Source: Antitrichia curtipendula (lineage: Eukaryota; Streptophyta; Bryopsida; Hypnales; Leucodontaceae). Taken from it: DNA of 64,000 bases. Location: contig OX579636.1 in NCBI GenBank assembly GCA_951230915.1, forward strand, positions 43,341,912 through 43,405,911. The letters are read 5' to 3'. This document shows, piece by piece, positions 1 through 18,377 of the stretch (positions are counted from its first letter, which is position 1; each line of letters starts with the position of its first letter). The notes below the pieces were generated by a model. It had not been told where the DNA came from. It made no database searches and worked only from the letters and a program-made list of their open reading frames with translations. Made by a program: the position numbers and the translations under genes.

Positions 1-6311
<6,311 letters not shown>

Positions 6312-6840
6312 TTTGAGTGAGTAGCACCGACTCTTTTCTCCTTCTTGACCCCGGCCTCTTCTTCTGGCAGCTGAAGTTGAGCAGATCCACTCCAAACGAA
6401 GCTATGCCTGCAAAACTCGTTCACAATCATGGTGATGCCTCCCCTGTCGCCATCCCCATCGCCATGCCCCTGGGTGTCGCATCCTGACCTGGCCGGGATG
6501 CTCTGTCACGCATCTTGTAAGTTATCAATGCATCGTCTGGCCGCACAAGAGAGACTATATGTGGACTTTGCATTGATGAAGCAATCGAAATTTCTCTTAT
6601 CACAGAACGTCGGTAGCTGCAGTTGAGGAGCGAGAATTCGCAGAAGCCGTGAGGATGATGGGATCCGAGCAGACACAAGAGCACCGCGAGTACAAGAGGC
6701 AGTGCGAAAGGAAGCACTGGGTCGTATCAGAAGGCTGCGAAGTGGCAAACAGACACATTGATTTGAGGAACATCCTGGCATTGACTCTTCGAGCCGCTTT
6801 GCACTTTGAGGCGGGGCCAATTTGGTGGAATTAATTTTGT
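6312..6840. promoter_or_regulatory. PGI 5' untranslated and promoter region
   Basis: This stretch lies upstream of the PGI start codon, which is followed directly by GTAAGA. Base composition is mixed, before the sharp drop in GC near 6,840. Several open frames on both strands cross it, but none resembles a known protein. I see no clear TATA box. It is assigned by position only. Confidence 0.4.
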
Positions 6841-7770
6841 AATAAAAAAAGACATGATCTGACATGGTCCGAGCTTGCTGAACTGGGTGCACCAAAAAAT
6901 GGGAAGCCAACTCTTGGCCTAGGCGTCAATGTCAAATTTCATTTAAAAAAACTATTTTTATAAAATATTATATTTTTTCAACAAATTGGATGAGTTGGAA
7001 GTTGTGCAATCAGCCTCAAGGGGAATTGGCCCGACCTCTAGGTGTAAAACGGCCATTTCTAGTACAAGGACCAAATTTTGAAGAAAAAAAAAGTTTGACA
7101 TATGTGACTATAGGATCTTGTAGTATGTTGACTTAAGAACGTGTGGTAAAATTTCAGAAATTTCAGAAATTTCCACCACATGAATTGCAAGATATGAGCT
7201 TTCAAATTCATTGAAATCATTTTTTAGGCCTGGTGAAAATGGGGTAGCTACACTTCACAAGCTCACTTTTCTATGAATTTTTTTCCAAATGGAGGTGCTT
7301 CTTTGGATTCTTTTTCGTAAACAAGTTGGTTACATGCTTGAAGAATTTCTCATCATTTGGAATTGCACAACATATAGGAAAAAAATAGCAAGTAGAAAGA
7401 AGTAAAGAATGATTCAAAATACAAATTGTTAAAAATTTAGTTATGAAATCAAAAAAATGCCAATCCCAATGGTTGCAATGTTGTAAGAAACAATCTACAT
7501 CCTATGATTCTATTTTTTTCAAAAAATATTAAAAATTGAGTAAAATAAAGGACATCAAAGTTTATTTTAGAGTAAAAGAATCCATAACTACACACAACTC
7601 GAAACTCCTCATAACTTTTGACTCATTGATCAAAATGGAATGATTCAAAGCTTTCCACATATATATAACTCTAGAAAACCAATTTCAAATTTTTGTTTCT
7701 AAAAAAAGTGATTTTTTTGATTTGCTTAGATTACCTGTCCCACGGGGAGTTTACTTAGAGTGTCCATTAG

Positions 7771-8275
7771 AAACCACGTGCGAACAAAACTTTGGACCCC
7801 CTATTTACTTTTTGAATTTTAAATAAAACAAAAAATAAAAAATATGAATATATTTTCCTACTTTGAAAGTTTATGTTTTGAATTATTGATATTTTTATTT
7901 GTTAATAATAATTAGTTACAAATTTTTGAAGTAAAAAGATACACTGTAGAACTGAAAAATAACTTTCACACCCCTATATTATATAAAAAGAAATTGTCTA
8001 AAAAATGAACAAAAAATTCCTAAAAATAACTCTTTGTTGAAAGCTCATTTTGAGTTGAATATTGATTCAATGGTCATCTAAATGTGTTCTCTATAATTAT
8101 TTGAGTTGAAAAACATGTCATTTTAGTTCATTTTCAACCTCTTCTACAAATCATTTCACATTTTATTTGGGTTGGAAATTTTGGCAATAGAAACCTATAG
8201 TCATTATTAAACAATGCTCAAAATTTTACATTGAAATTATCATTTATTGAAAACCACTTGTTTGCACGTGGCTTG
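7771..8275. repeat. Possible degenerate inverted-repeat element
   Basis: CCACGTGCGAACAA at the left and its near reverse complement (TTGTTTGCACGTGG) at 8,259-8,272 bound about 500 bp of AT-rich DNA. The arms are short and imperfect and no target duplication was found, so this may be chance or an old MITE. Confidence 0.3.
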
Positions 8276-8331
8276 TTGTAGTAGCACAAGTGCACACCCC
8301 GAGACCTGTCCGAGAAAAAAAGTAACATATT

Positions 8332-8606
8332 AAAGTAGGTACACCCAAAACCGCCACTTTTTGCTACTGAGCCTAGTTACTATTATTATACTGGTCAAAT
8401 TTTCATATGTTCTTGTAGGCAAGTGAAAGGAGGTTTCAATGCACCAGAGAACATGGCATTTGGATATTGTATGCAAAAGTTATTAAGGAACAAAGTTTGG
8501 TTCTAAAAGCGTTTCTTCCACATAGGTACAGAATTGATTTTGGAGATGTACACATAGTATAGATGGCGGTTTAAGGTCAATGGCACATTTGGGTGTACCT
8601 ACCTTA
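8332..8606. mobile_element. Short MITE-like element with about 17-bp terminal inverted repeats
   Basis: AAAGTAGGTACACCCAAA at 8,332-8,349 is mirrored by TTTGGGTGTACCTACCTT at 8,588-8,605. The 275-bp interior has no open frame. Size and structure fit a non-autonomous DNA transposon, but the superfamily cannot be assigned from what is visible. Confidence 0.5.
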
Positions 8607-8909
8607 GACCATAACTATTGACTCACATTTAGTGTGTATGAAAGATATTCTTTGTCTCCACCTTCTATGAAAATTTCAGCCTAAAATATGCAAATTTCCA
8701 ATCATAAGAACCTGCCCAAAATTTATATGTTGCCCAAAAATGCATGTTGGTCCTTAGTTTAGGAGTTAATCCATTCCTTTATGAGCCCATCTTAATTTTG
8801 AACTTTTCCATCTTTTATGCATACTTCTCATGCCATCACCAAATTGATTGCCATCAATTATGTATTCATCTCTTAAAAGTTCACTTATCCAACCATTTTG
8901 ATTTGTCAT

Positions 8910-9556
8910 TTAACCCCTAAATGTCCAAGGCACCAAATTCTAGTGTTAAAGAAACTTTGACGTTAAATAGCCAAGTTGCTATTTTTAGTAGTTTATATAT
9001 TTTTTTAAATCTTTTTGAAGTCTAATTTTAGCATAAAAAATCTGATTTTGAAAATGTTTGATTATGATTTTTCTATTCAAGATTTTGTGCAAGAATGTCC
9101 ATTGCATTCTTGACTTTCCATAGTGTTGAGGGCTCTTGGAAATGAGCCTCAAATACACTAGAACTTGAGAAAAGATCAAATTAGAAATTCATTTAAAAAA
9201 ACTGTAAAGTAGATTTTGAGAAGCTATAAACTGATTGGGATTATGTACGTTAGGCCCTTTATCTTCATATTATTTTGGTGACCAACTTTTTAGATTTGAC
9301 ATGTGAAAAGAAGATTGAAAGACTTCAAATTACTTTTGCAATTCTAATTCCTTCATGATCAAATGTTATAATCTTTCAATCCAAACATGATATTCTTGTG
9401 TTTTATTTTCCTATGTGATCTCTAACATGTCTAGTTTGAATTTGTATAGTTACAATTCAAATAAAATTGAAACAACTTATCAATATGTTGTCTTTTTGTT
9501 CAATTTAGAGCAGATTTTTAGAAGCTCAAAAAAGGCCTTGGACATTTAGGGATTAA
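8910..9556. mobile_element. TTAA-ended MITE-like element, copy 1
   Basis: TTAACCCCTAAATGTCCAAG at the left end is matched at 20 of 21 positions by the reverse complement of 9,536-9,556. Both ends finish in TTAA. The 647-bp interior has no coding capacity. Related ends occur at 10,928, 16,909 and 26,892, so it belongs to a dispersed family. Confidence 0.55.
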
Positions 9557-9963
9557 TTGACAAAATTGCTATTTTTTTTAGCATTCAATTCTACTCTTTC
9601 ACGAGATTTGATACTAATTCTCTAGAGATTTTTGCATGATCGTGTCACCAAGAAGTGGAATTAGGGTACAACGCCTCCATTCATAGTTTGTGCTTGCAAC
9701 AGCTTGTACAAGGTGTATTAGAAGATTCACACGTAATTGAAAGAATGTCATAGTGAGGCAAAGGTTACATGGTGATTTAAACCCAATTTAAATTGTTTTC
9801 TAGTTGTATTGTAGTTGCAAGGCAAAACAGGATTGTTTCTCATTCAGCAACTTATTTGGAACTCCATTGATACACTTTATGACATGGTTGCTTATGTGGT
9901 ATTTGTTGCTATGTGAGGTTGGTCACTCAATCGGTGAGTTGTACAACTTATTGGCGACTAATT

Positions 9964-10160
9964 TGCAACTAATTTATGACTTGTTTGTAACTTCATTGTG
10001 ACTCGTCTATGACTCGTTGCAACTAATTTATGACTCGTTTGTAACTTCATTGTGACTCGTCTATGACTCGTTTGCGACTCATTTGTAACTCAACTGTGAA
10101 TGTTTGCAACTCGACAATGACTTCATTGCAACTTGTTTGTGACACATTTGTGACTTGTAG
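9964..10160. repeat. 54-bp tandem repeat with degenerate GACTCGT units
   Basis: Two nearly identical 54-bp units begin at 9,964 and 10,018 (start TGCAACTAATTTATGAC). They are followed to about 10,160 by looser 10 to 12-bp units of the type TTTGTRACTC and TATGACTCGT. Coding potential is absent. Confidence 0.75.
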
Positions 10161-10382
10161 AACTTGTAGATTTCAAAATCTACAAATTGTAAAAATCTAC
10201 TAAATGTAAAAATCTACAAACTGTAGTAACCTTAGAATTCTATTAACAATATTCATTACATAAGGATACAACTACTTACAAGTCTTATATGTCCAACCTA
10301 ATGGTACTCTTGACAATTGATATGGGACATGTGATATAAGACAATTGGAAAATGATTTGGAAATATCTTAGAAATGGCTACT

Positions 10383-10425
10383 AAACAACTACAAAACAAC
10401 TACAAAACAATTACAAAACAACTAA
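10383..10425. repeat. ACAAAACAACT short tandem repeat
   Basis: About four consecutive 11-bp units of ACAAAACAACT type lie within the AT-rich block. This is a low-complexity repeat. Confidence 0.6.
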
Positions 10426-10927
10426 GAAATGACTATAAAACTATTATTGTTATTTTACAATTGCAGTTATATCCTAGTCATTTCCTAGTTCTTTTTGGGG
10501 ACTGCAAATCGACACAGTGGATATTATGGAGTGTGGAGTAGTCCACACTGACAATTGTGATGAATATTGGATGGAAAAAATTCACATTCATTCTAAATTT
10601 GAACTCCATTACAACTCTTATAACCCTACACATCATTTTACAACTTCTTTGCAACTAAAACAATGTATCACTTCATTCGACAACTACTTTGCAACTAAAA
10701 CATTGTACTAATGATGTAAAGCAATGGCGTCAAACAATAACGTAAGAATTTGGTGCAAATAGAGAGGATTACAATTGTAGGATAGTTGTATAAGATACTT
10801 AGTTGTATTGTAGTTGCTTGTGGCGGACATGTTTTTCTTCTACTAAAAATTGTACTTCCAAAATTGAGTAGGATTGCCTTTGATTCTGCTTGGCTAATTT
10901 TTATTTCCTATTTTTGATTGAAAGGAT

Positions 10928-11162
10928 TTAACCCTTGAGTGTCCAGTGCCTCAAATCTAGCCTTCTTTAACTAAAAGGTTACGATGTTTGACTATTATAA
11001 TGTTTTCAATTGTACAATCAAAATATTTGTCAATTTTTCCTTCATCTCATAGATTGATGCCTATGGGCAATTTGTGGATCTCATGTTGGGTGACAATTTG
11101 ATTGGAATGAGTTCAAAAGGGTTTGAAATTTGGTAAACATGCATTGGGTGCCCAAGGATTAA
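10928..11162. mobile_element. TTAA-ended MITE-like element, copy 2 (eroded ends)
   Basis: The left end is TTAACCCTTGAGTGTCC. The right end at 11,146-11,162 is a looser inverted match, 12 of 17 positions. The 235-bp length and TTAA at both ends match the other copies. Assignment rests on end similarity only. Confidence 0.4.
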
Positions 11163-11240
11163 CATTCACAATCAAAGAGGGGCTCTCTAACCAAATATGG
11201 TGGAATATTGTAGCACCAACAAGGACATCATATTTGCCTT

Positions 11241-11524
11241 CACTATAACAAAACATGGTAAAAAAAAACGCACTCAAAATTGAGAGCAACTCTTTTTGCC
11301 ACAATTTTGTGCATGCACGTATAGTGGGCATGCAAATTCTTTTACAATTTCCAATTCCAATTTTGAAATTTTAGGGCATGTAATATACCGTGAGAAAATT
11401 CTAAAAATTGTAGTCAAAAATTGCAAAAAAAGTTGATTGTGTTGTAATGGGCTTGTAAAAAAACGTGGCAAAAAAATAGCACTTAAATTTGAATACGTTT
11501 TTTTTACCATGTTTTTTTATAGTG
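11241..11524. mobile_element. CACTA-type MITE with CTT target-site duplication
   Basis: The element begins CACTATAACAAAACATGG and ends with the near-perfect inverse (CCATGTTTTTTTATAGTG); inverted similarity extends about 40 bp. The trinucleotide CTT lies immediately outside both ends (11,238-11,240 and 11,525-11,527), which is the 3-bp duplication made by CACTA transposases. At 284 bp with no coding sequence it is a non-autonomous derivative. Its termini differ from those of the 13-kb CACTA element at 44,952. Confidence 0.8.
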
Positions 11525-11607
11525 CTTGGATGAGGTGCATCTTGAGAATGTTGAATCGAGTGTTGAATGCATTGAGATTGTGACCATTGCAAAGATACTA
11601 AGGCCTG

Positions 11608-12028
11608 GTTCAGACCATGACATCCAGTACCACTAGATGAGATTTATATAAATTTTATTGGCCAAAGACTGGGTTTCGTCCGCAAGAGCATTCACACTCA
11701 AACAGATGTCTACTTGAAGTAGCGCCATGTTATATCCACTTTTGCCAAAATTCAAGATGAAACCATAGTTGTAGTAGACAAGTTTGGGATCACTTTGGGA
11801 GATGATTCTAAATTTTGTCCGGTGGATAAAATGAGTTTATTCAAAAGAGAGGAATTGTGAAGGAGCTTCCTTGCAACAATAATGCAATTACAAAGGAGCT
11901 TTCACAAATATAATTCCACCAGACATTCGGTTCCTAGTGTAAAGCCGAGCACTGGATAGACAAAATCCATGTGACAAAGTAGTGGACTAAGGGTTTTGTC
12001 CACTACCACTAGACGTCCTGGTCTGAAC
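11608..12028. mobile_element. MITE-like element with 17-bp imperfect inverted ends
   Basis: GTTCAGACCATGACATC at 11,608-11,624 matches the reverse complement of 12,012-12,028 at 15 of 17 positions. Complementary CCACTAG segments follow just inside each arm. There is no open frame inside the 420 bp. The superfamily is uncertain. Confidence 0.5.
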
Positions 12029-15000
12029 ATTGAACACTAGGGCCACTAGAGGACAATTTAGTTGTTGAGAGGTTGCATGTATTTTGGCACAAAAAGAGGC
12101 AAAGCATGAAGCAAACAAAAAACGTGAATTGATAGCCAAAGCAACCTGCAAGTAGAATACGTGTAGCAAGTGATAGCCTTGAGAGTCTACAACAATTGGA
12201 AAATACTTTTGAAGCTCATGGAATAACAACAATACTCATTTGGATGTTTGCAAGAAACAACGGTCATATTTTTTGTCACATATAATGTGAGGGACTTTTC
12301 ATCCATTATAAATTTTGAAGCATGAACTCAATGACCTTGAATTTTTTGTTGGAGATGGATGTTTCCATTATAATCATATCTCTTACTTTTTAGAAACTAA
12401 AAAAATATCTTTTATAACCACCACGTTCATGCAAATAGGGGTCCCTAGCGCACACTTCTAAACATTGAAGATGGTTTCCAACTCATTCTTTTGGTGAAAT
12501 CTCATCACCATCAAGTCTTTAGAAATGGTTGATTTTTAGGAGGTTTCTTCATGATGTTCTATTTATTATTCATCTATACCTCATTTTATCTATATTCACT
12601 GTCTTTTTTTCCACATAGTATTGTTTGAGTACTCATGAGTAGTCCTAATACTTACAACAATACTTCTAGTCTAAGATTTGTTCTATCAATGGTTGAAATC
12701 ATTCCATTAGAAAGTATTCATAGTATTTGCCATCAGAATCCATGTTTTTGTCAAAAAATTAAGCGTTTTTTTTTAAATATTTAATTGTAGAATCTTCCAT
12801 TGGACTTGTATAAAAAATGAGTGGAAGAAATTTTGGGAAGTTTAGCTAGGTAGATTAAAAGATATTTGCATTTAAAGTGAAGAAAATAATTTTTTTTGCA
12901 CCCTTACTACTATATTTAATTACAACTTCAAATCCTCTTAACTTAGAATTTTTGCACTATAGATTTTGATTTAAAACATTATGTTGAAAAATTGAGATGA
13001 GAATTTAAAAAAAAACATTTCTAAAGAAAAATTTGGTTTCTATTCTTCAAAAAATTGTTAAGTAGAAGTAGATTGGTACTAGAATGAAAGAAAAAGAAAT
13101 GAATGATAGCATTAGGATGGACTTGAAGCACACTAATGCCAATGATATGATTGTCTTAACAAACAAACCTAAAACTTGTGCAAATGTTTTTTGAAAAAAT
13201 TGTAAAAATTGAGTTAAAAAAAGGATCCAATAAATTATTTTCCGGAGAAAATGCTATAATTCCCTCAAAACTAGCTAGATGCTCCGTAACTTTCATAATA
13301 CTAATTTAAATGAAATGAATCAATTTTTCCATACATAGACAAAAGCATAATCTATAAGAATTTTTTTTAAATATAATATTAGTTTTTGCGACTTTCTTTT
13401 GTTATCTAAGCTCAACTATTTTGAGCTTTGTATTGCATAACATTTGTTCTCAAATATCAATTTAAATAAAAATTAAATTTCAAAAAACTAATATATTTTT
13501 CTATCTTAAGAATTAAAAAAAAAATTGTGCCATAAATTGAGATTATATGAACCAAACCAAAAGTAAATTAAGTTGTCTCCAAGGGGACACTTGCAACTTT
13601 AGGGGTTATGGAATTAATCAAAATCGAATTAATCAAAGGTTTTTGAAAAATATCAATCCATTCAATAAAAAAGATAAATTAGTGAGTTTTTTAGAATAAA
13701 TTTACTAAGATGCCCACATTGAGATGGAAATTATTACCTTTCAAAATGCTTTTGTTTTAAATTGTGAAGAAATTGTTGAAACTAACATGAAGTATTGTTG
13801 AAATAGAAAAATTTAATCTTTGGCGATGGTCACATCCAATGAAAGCTATTTACTCATCGGTGCATGTAATCAACTCATTCTATGACCATTTATTTGTGGC
13901 TTTTCTTCTTTGCTTCGTTTGAGTATGTTGTTCTTCTACATGTTTGATCTTTTTAGCAAAAGACAATTTGTTTTGAAGACCACTCTTTCCAGGGGCCTAC
14001 ATTTGTGTCAAGGTCAAATTTCCACTACCAAGGTCTCCCAAGTTGGAAACAAGACACCAAAACCTTCAATCTTCCATGGGCGTCACTAATAGCGTGGAAA
14101 GTAGTAGAGCTCTCATAAAATAAAATTGTCCATTTGTAATTAATAATTCTATGGACATAGTCATTCACTAAAAGAATCACCAAAATAATTATTTCTATAT
14201 TTCAAAATTCAAGCCAAAAGAAACTCAATTCGCTCGTTTCCATACAATATACAGTTTTTTTTTAATTCCTTCATATAATAGCTAATAATCTATTAGAAGA
14301 CCACCTCCTCCAAATTTTAGCTACAAATTCATTTGAAGAGGCTTGGAATAGTACTAGAGCCCCCACATAGCAAATGTATATGACATTCAATCATGACTAT
14401 TATTAGATAATAAAATATTTTTGAAAAATGGAAAAAATTAACCAAAGTGTATAGTCATGAGTACTTTACCTTTGAATCTTATGTCATTTAAAACCATAAC
14501 ACATAAATTATGGCCAAAAAATAAATTAGCTAAAGATCTGTGATAGAAAATAGTACAAGTATAAGTGCAATTGCCCTTTAGTTGATCAAATTTAGGGTTA
14601 TTACTTTGGTATTAGCCCTTGGGTCATGCTTCTCTTAGTCAATTTACATCATTATGTATTTCTTTATTATTTTTAAATCTAGTCAATTTTATTTTTGTTT
14701 TTTAGAAGAATTTTTTAAAAATGGGATTTAGAGATAAAAAATTCCAGGTTGTCAAAGTTAAAATGGAATTTTTGGTCAGTATCTTAATTATTAAACTTTT
14801 GTCATTGCTTTAGAAGATGATGTTATATTAAAAGTTCAAGTTCAATATTATTTTTCATCTTTGTAAATTTGAATCAAAAAATGAATCTGAAAATAAAATT
14901 GCATTTTATACATCATACTACTAAAATCATAACTCCCTCTGTAATATCACAAATGCTATCATTACTAATAGGGGCTCATGCTTGCTATGCTATGCATTCA

Positions 15001-16908
15001 TTATTTCATTGTATTACATATTAGTAAAATTTTGATATATTTGAATAGAATGAATGATAATGATTTCAATAAGTCTTTGAAATAATTAATTTTAATATTT
15101 TGTAAAAATATTTTCAATCATGCATACATAAAACAATATTTCACATTTACAGCTTTAATGATTTCAAAATTCTATTGCTACTACCAAATGATTTGAGAAA
15201 TTTATTCAATTGAAGCGATTTTGGATTTCACAACAATTAAGTTGTTCATGAAATTTACAAGTTTTTCTTTTCAATTCACCAAGTTTTTGGGTTGCCATTG
15301 TCTATAACAATTGAGTCAACTTTTGAATACATTACAATAAATGTGTATATTTTACAGTATTCACTGTTGCATATATTTCATTCATCATTCAATAAATTTC
15401 TATTGTACGTTTCAATATATACTTACTTATAAACAAAATTATACAAAGATTTTAGTAATTTTTATGTGAAGATTTATTGAAATTTTTGTTCTACATTTTA
15501 TCTAATACATTAAAATTCTAATAAAATTCTAATGATGAATGCGTAGCATAGCAAGTGCCAACCGCTAGTTTAGAACAAAAAATTAATCTTATTTGTCAAA
15601 CAAAAGGCTCGTAGATTTATTGATCGTCAAAATTTATAAAAAATATAGTATTCAAATTGAGTCGACAATAAATTATGATGTAACCACTATTATTCTTTGT
15701 TTTACAATGAAGATGATGTGTGTGTGTGTCAATCATTCAATGTTCAAATTTAGATTTTTTCAGGGGTCTATTCTTGTACAATTTTTAATAATTCAAATCT
15801 TCCTAGAACCTAAGTGATCCTTTGATTAATTTTTGTGGCTTCCAATACTTAAAACATTTAAGTGATTCTTCTAAGTATGCTAGTAATCTCTATATTATGC
15901 TAGTTCATTTTTGATTGAACATCTTACCTTTTCTTGAGAGAGCCTCAAAGAAATATTAGGGGTGCTTCACATTGCGTTCCAAATCCTAACTTTCTAAGTC
16001 TTTATTCAAGGCCACATCTCAATTTCTTTGAGTTGTAAAAGATAAATAAAAAATATCAAAAGTAAGGCTTAGGACATTATAATGTGAAGATCAAAATTCC
16101 ACTTTGTTTCTTATATAATATTTTATAGCAAATAAGTGCCTCTAAAATGGATCAAAAAGTCAAAATCTTGTTTTGGGGGCACTTTTAGCATCAAATCTAT
16201 TTTGTCCAAATTTGGACAAAATTTCACCCAATGAAGATAGTTTATATGGTATTTTTGTCCTAATTTATTCAAAAAAATAGTTGGAATTTGGAGGCCAAAT
16301 TGAGTTTCTACTTTTGCTAAATGCAATTCAAACTTCAAGTCCCACTTTTTTAGCACAAGAATTCCTATAAAGTGCTGCTACATAGATGCTTGGGAGTAAT
16401 GTGGGACTTCAAACTTGGGACCAATAGAAAAAAAATGATGATTTTTCTTTAAAATGTATTTTTTGGAAATTGACGTGGCATTGCTCACATCAACGCCACA
16501 TCAGATTGTCTATTTTTTTACTATTTTTTAATTTTTTTTGTATATGCACTATGTGTGTGTGTGTGAAAATGAACAGTTAGTGGCTCTTTGCAGGGATCAA
16601 CTTTTTTCTAATGGTAGTGTGAAGCCCCAAGTCTTGGTTTTTAGTTCTTTACCAATTCCCATTTTGAGAATTCAATAAAACTTAGGATTCTTTAGTGTGA
16701 AGAAGCTTTTATTAGTATATAATGAATCCGTGATAGGAAAACTTTGACCTTGACAACATAATTTTGAAAACCTCATGCCTAAGTTTGTCTTTGTACTTCA
16801 ATATGCAATATATGATACTTTAGCCTCTCGACTATAGTTTGGGCACGCCCTCTTGACTTGGATGGCCATACTGTGAAGTGGCCCTAAGGATCCATTGCTT
16901 AATGAAGT

Positions 16909-17136
16909 TTAATCCTTAAGCGTTCCAACGTCCATTTTTTGGACGATGAACAGAGGGCTTGTAGGCGTTGTTTCGTCCAGCCAACTTCTCATTCATCCAA
17001 TGTAACACTTGAATCTTGAAAAGGCAACCTTCCTTAATGACCAATTTCATGAAATTTTGGTAAATGATATTCTTGAACAAAGATATAAGCAAAAATGTGC
17101 AAAATTTCAAAAAGGATTGAAGCGTTAAGGGGTTAA
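16909..17136. mobile_element. TTAA-ended MITE-like element, copy 3
   Basis: The left end TTAATCCTTAAGCGTTCC and the inverse of the right end at 17,120-17,136 (TTAACCCCTTAACGCTT) match allowing a one-base gap. The 228-bp element marks the edge of the AT-rich block, directly beside the presumed RAD5A promoter. Confidence 0.5.
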
Positions 17137-18377
17137 TGAAAAAGGACCAATGGCAACGGCACCCGCCACGGCAGTGCCGCGATGCCGGGAACGCCAGGAG
17201 AAATTGGGCGCCAAAATGAAGGCACCGTCACCACTGCCACCCGGATCTTCAACGTTACACTAGAATTAGGGTTCCTCACGCTCGCTCTACACCACCTTGT
17301 CTCTCCCCCCCCGCCCCATATGTTGTGACCGATTGAACGCTGTAGATTGGAAGGCAGTTTTTTCATTGCTTTTACTCTGTCCAGGCGCACGCATGGACCT
17401 CTGCATTTCTTGAATCCTTGCCAATTTGCATTTTCAGCTCCCATTTCTTTCATCTCCGCAGGTATTGTAGTTCTTCCCTCCACTACGCCCGCTGCACTTC
17501 TTGTGCATTTTCATGTCCTTTCCGTTTAGTTTCCACGAAGCAGCTCAATTGCGGTGTCTTTTTGACGGGATGTGTTTCTAGAGCTTTAGGGATTAGTTCT
17601 GGTGCTGGCTGTGTTGGTTCTCTTTGCATGTTGTCTTTTGACAATCTGCTCTGAATTGGAAATGTGCCAGTGGTTGTTCGAGTCAGAATGTTTTTATAAA
17701 AGACTCTGGTCCTTGGAGATGGTTGCAGGAAATTGGAGGGTGGAAGAGATTTGGTGTGACTCGTGGCGTGCCACGGCGTATGGTTTTGAATCTGTGGAAC
17801 GAGAAGGGCATGGTGGATGCTGTTTATCTTGGAGGATTTACAGCTGGTGCTGGTGTGGGGATTGTAGGCCCCGGGATATTGTTGCGGTCTGTGGAGTAGT
17901 AATCTTGCAGCATGCCCCAAGGTGTCGGCGACCCCTTCAGGCTAGGAAGATCAGGTGATCAAGTCGCTTCTCATGGTTATGAAACTCTTTTATGGTATAT
18001 GTAGCCAATTACTTACATGAGAAGTCCTTGGCTAAATGTATACTGGGGGCAAGCACCCGAAATGAATGATTTTCGACTAGAAAGAGTCAGAATTAGCCAA
18101 AAAAATTAAGGATTTCAGAGAGTGATGCTGGAAATTTACGATTATCTAAACATTGGCCATTTACTGCTGGCGTGGTCAGACTATATTTAAAATGAGAAAA
18201 TGAGTATGACTTGACCGTTAGTGATACTAAAAATATTGTCTTTTTTGCTAGGTAAATGTCGAGGTGGACACAATTTGTAGCTCCAACTGGTTTGTGCAAT
18301 TTTCTTTTGCTGTCGTGATACTAACGATGTTTCTGGAATTTCGTGATTCTTCAGGTAATCTTGGTCGAAGGAGGGAA
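17137..18377 (+). promoter_or_regulatory. 5' region of the RAD5A-like gene, with probable untranslated exons
   Basis: GC rises sharply at the start. The coding exon that follows contains a splice-like TCTTCAG/GTAATC at about 18,354 just before its ATG, so one or more upstream non-coding exons are likely. No confident coding exon of the repair gene lies here, but an exon-like open segment occurs at 17,729-17,899 (separate entry). Confidence 0.45.
17729..17899 (+). other. Exon-like open segment, possible last exon of a small protein gene
   Basis: A consensus acceptor (GGTTGCAG) is followed by 56 open codons and TAG. The predicted peptide begins EIGGWKRFGVTRGVPRR, contains NLWNEKGMVDAVYLGG and ends in a glycine-rich hydrophobic stretch (GGFTAGAGVGIVGPGILL) that could be a membrane helix. 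Composition looks protein-like rather than random. No family is recognised and no first exon with a start codon was identified. It could be an independent small gene or an open stretch in the leader of the downstream gene. Confidence 0.3.

Larger units (their letters stand above)
6841..17136. other. AT-rich gene-free block with small transposon remnants
   Basis: About 10.3 kb of strongly AT-rich DNA, with long A and T runs and no open frame above about 80 codons on either strand. I recognise no coding exon, tRNA or rRNA. It holds short inverted-repeat elements (listed separately) and a 54-bp tandem repeat. The remainder is unclassified. Composition changes abruptly near 17,140, where the GC-richer 5' region of the RAD5A-like gene begins. 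Confidence 0.8.

Noticed and set aside
6427..6910. Minus-strand open frames of 96 and 134 codons upstream of PGI
   Set aside because: No motif recognised and they are out of phase with the PGI coding exons; judged leader or promoter DNA.
9964..10160. Possible CRISPR-like array
   Set aside because: Units are contiguous tandem repeats with no unique spacers, in a plant nuclear context.
6841..17136. AT-rich block as an inserted organellar segment
   Set aside because: No mitochondrial or plastid gene, tRNA or rRNA fragment was recognised; only the nad3 copy at 39,885 is organellar.
17483..17920. 145-codon minus-strand open frame opposite the leader of the RAD5A-like gene
   Set aside because: Low-complexity basic composition, no recognisable motif, and the opposite strand holds the splice signals; treated as an antisense shadow.
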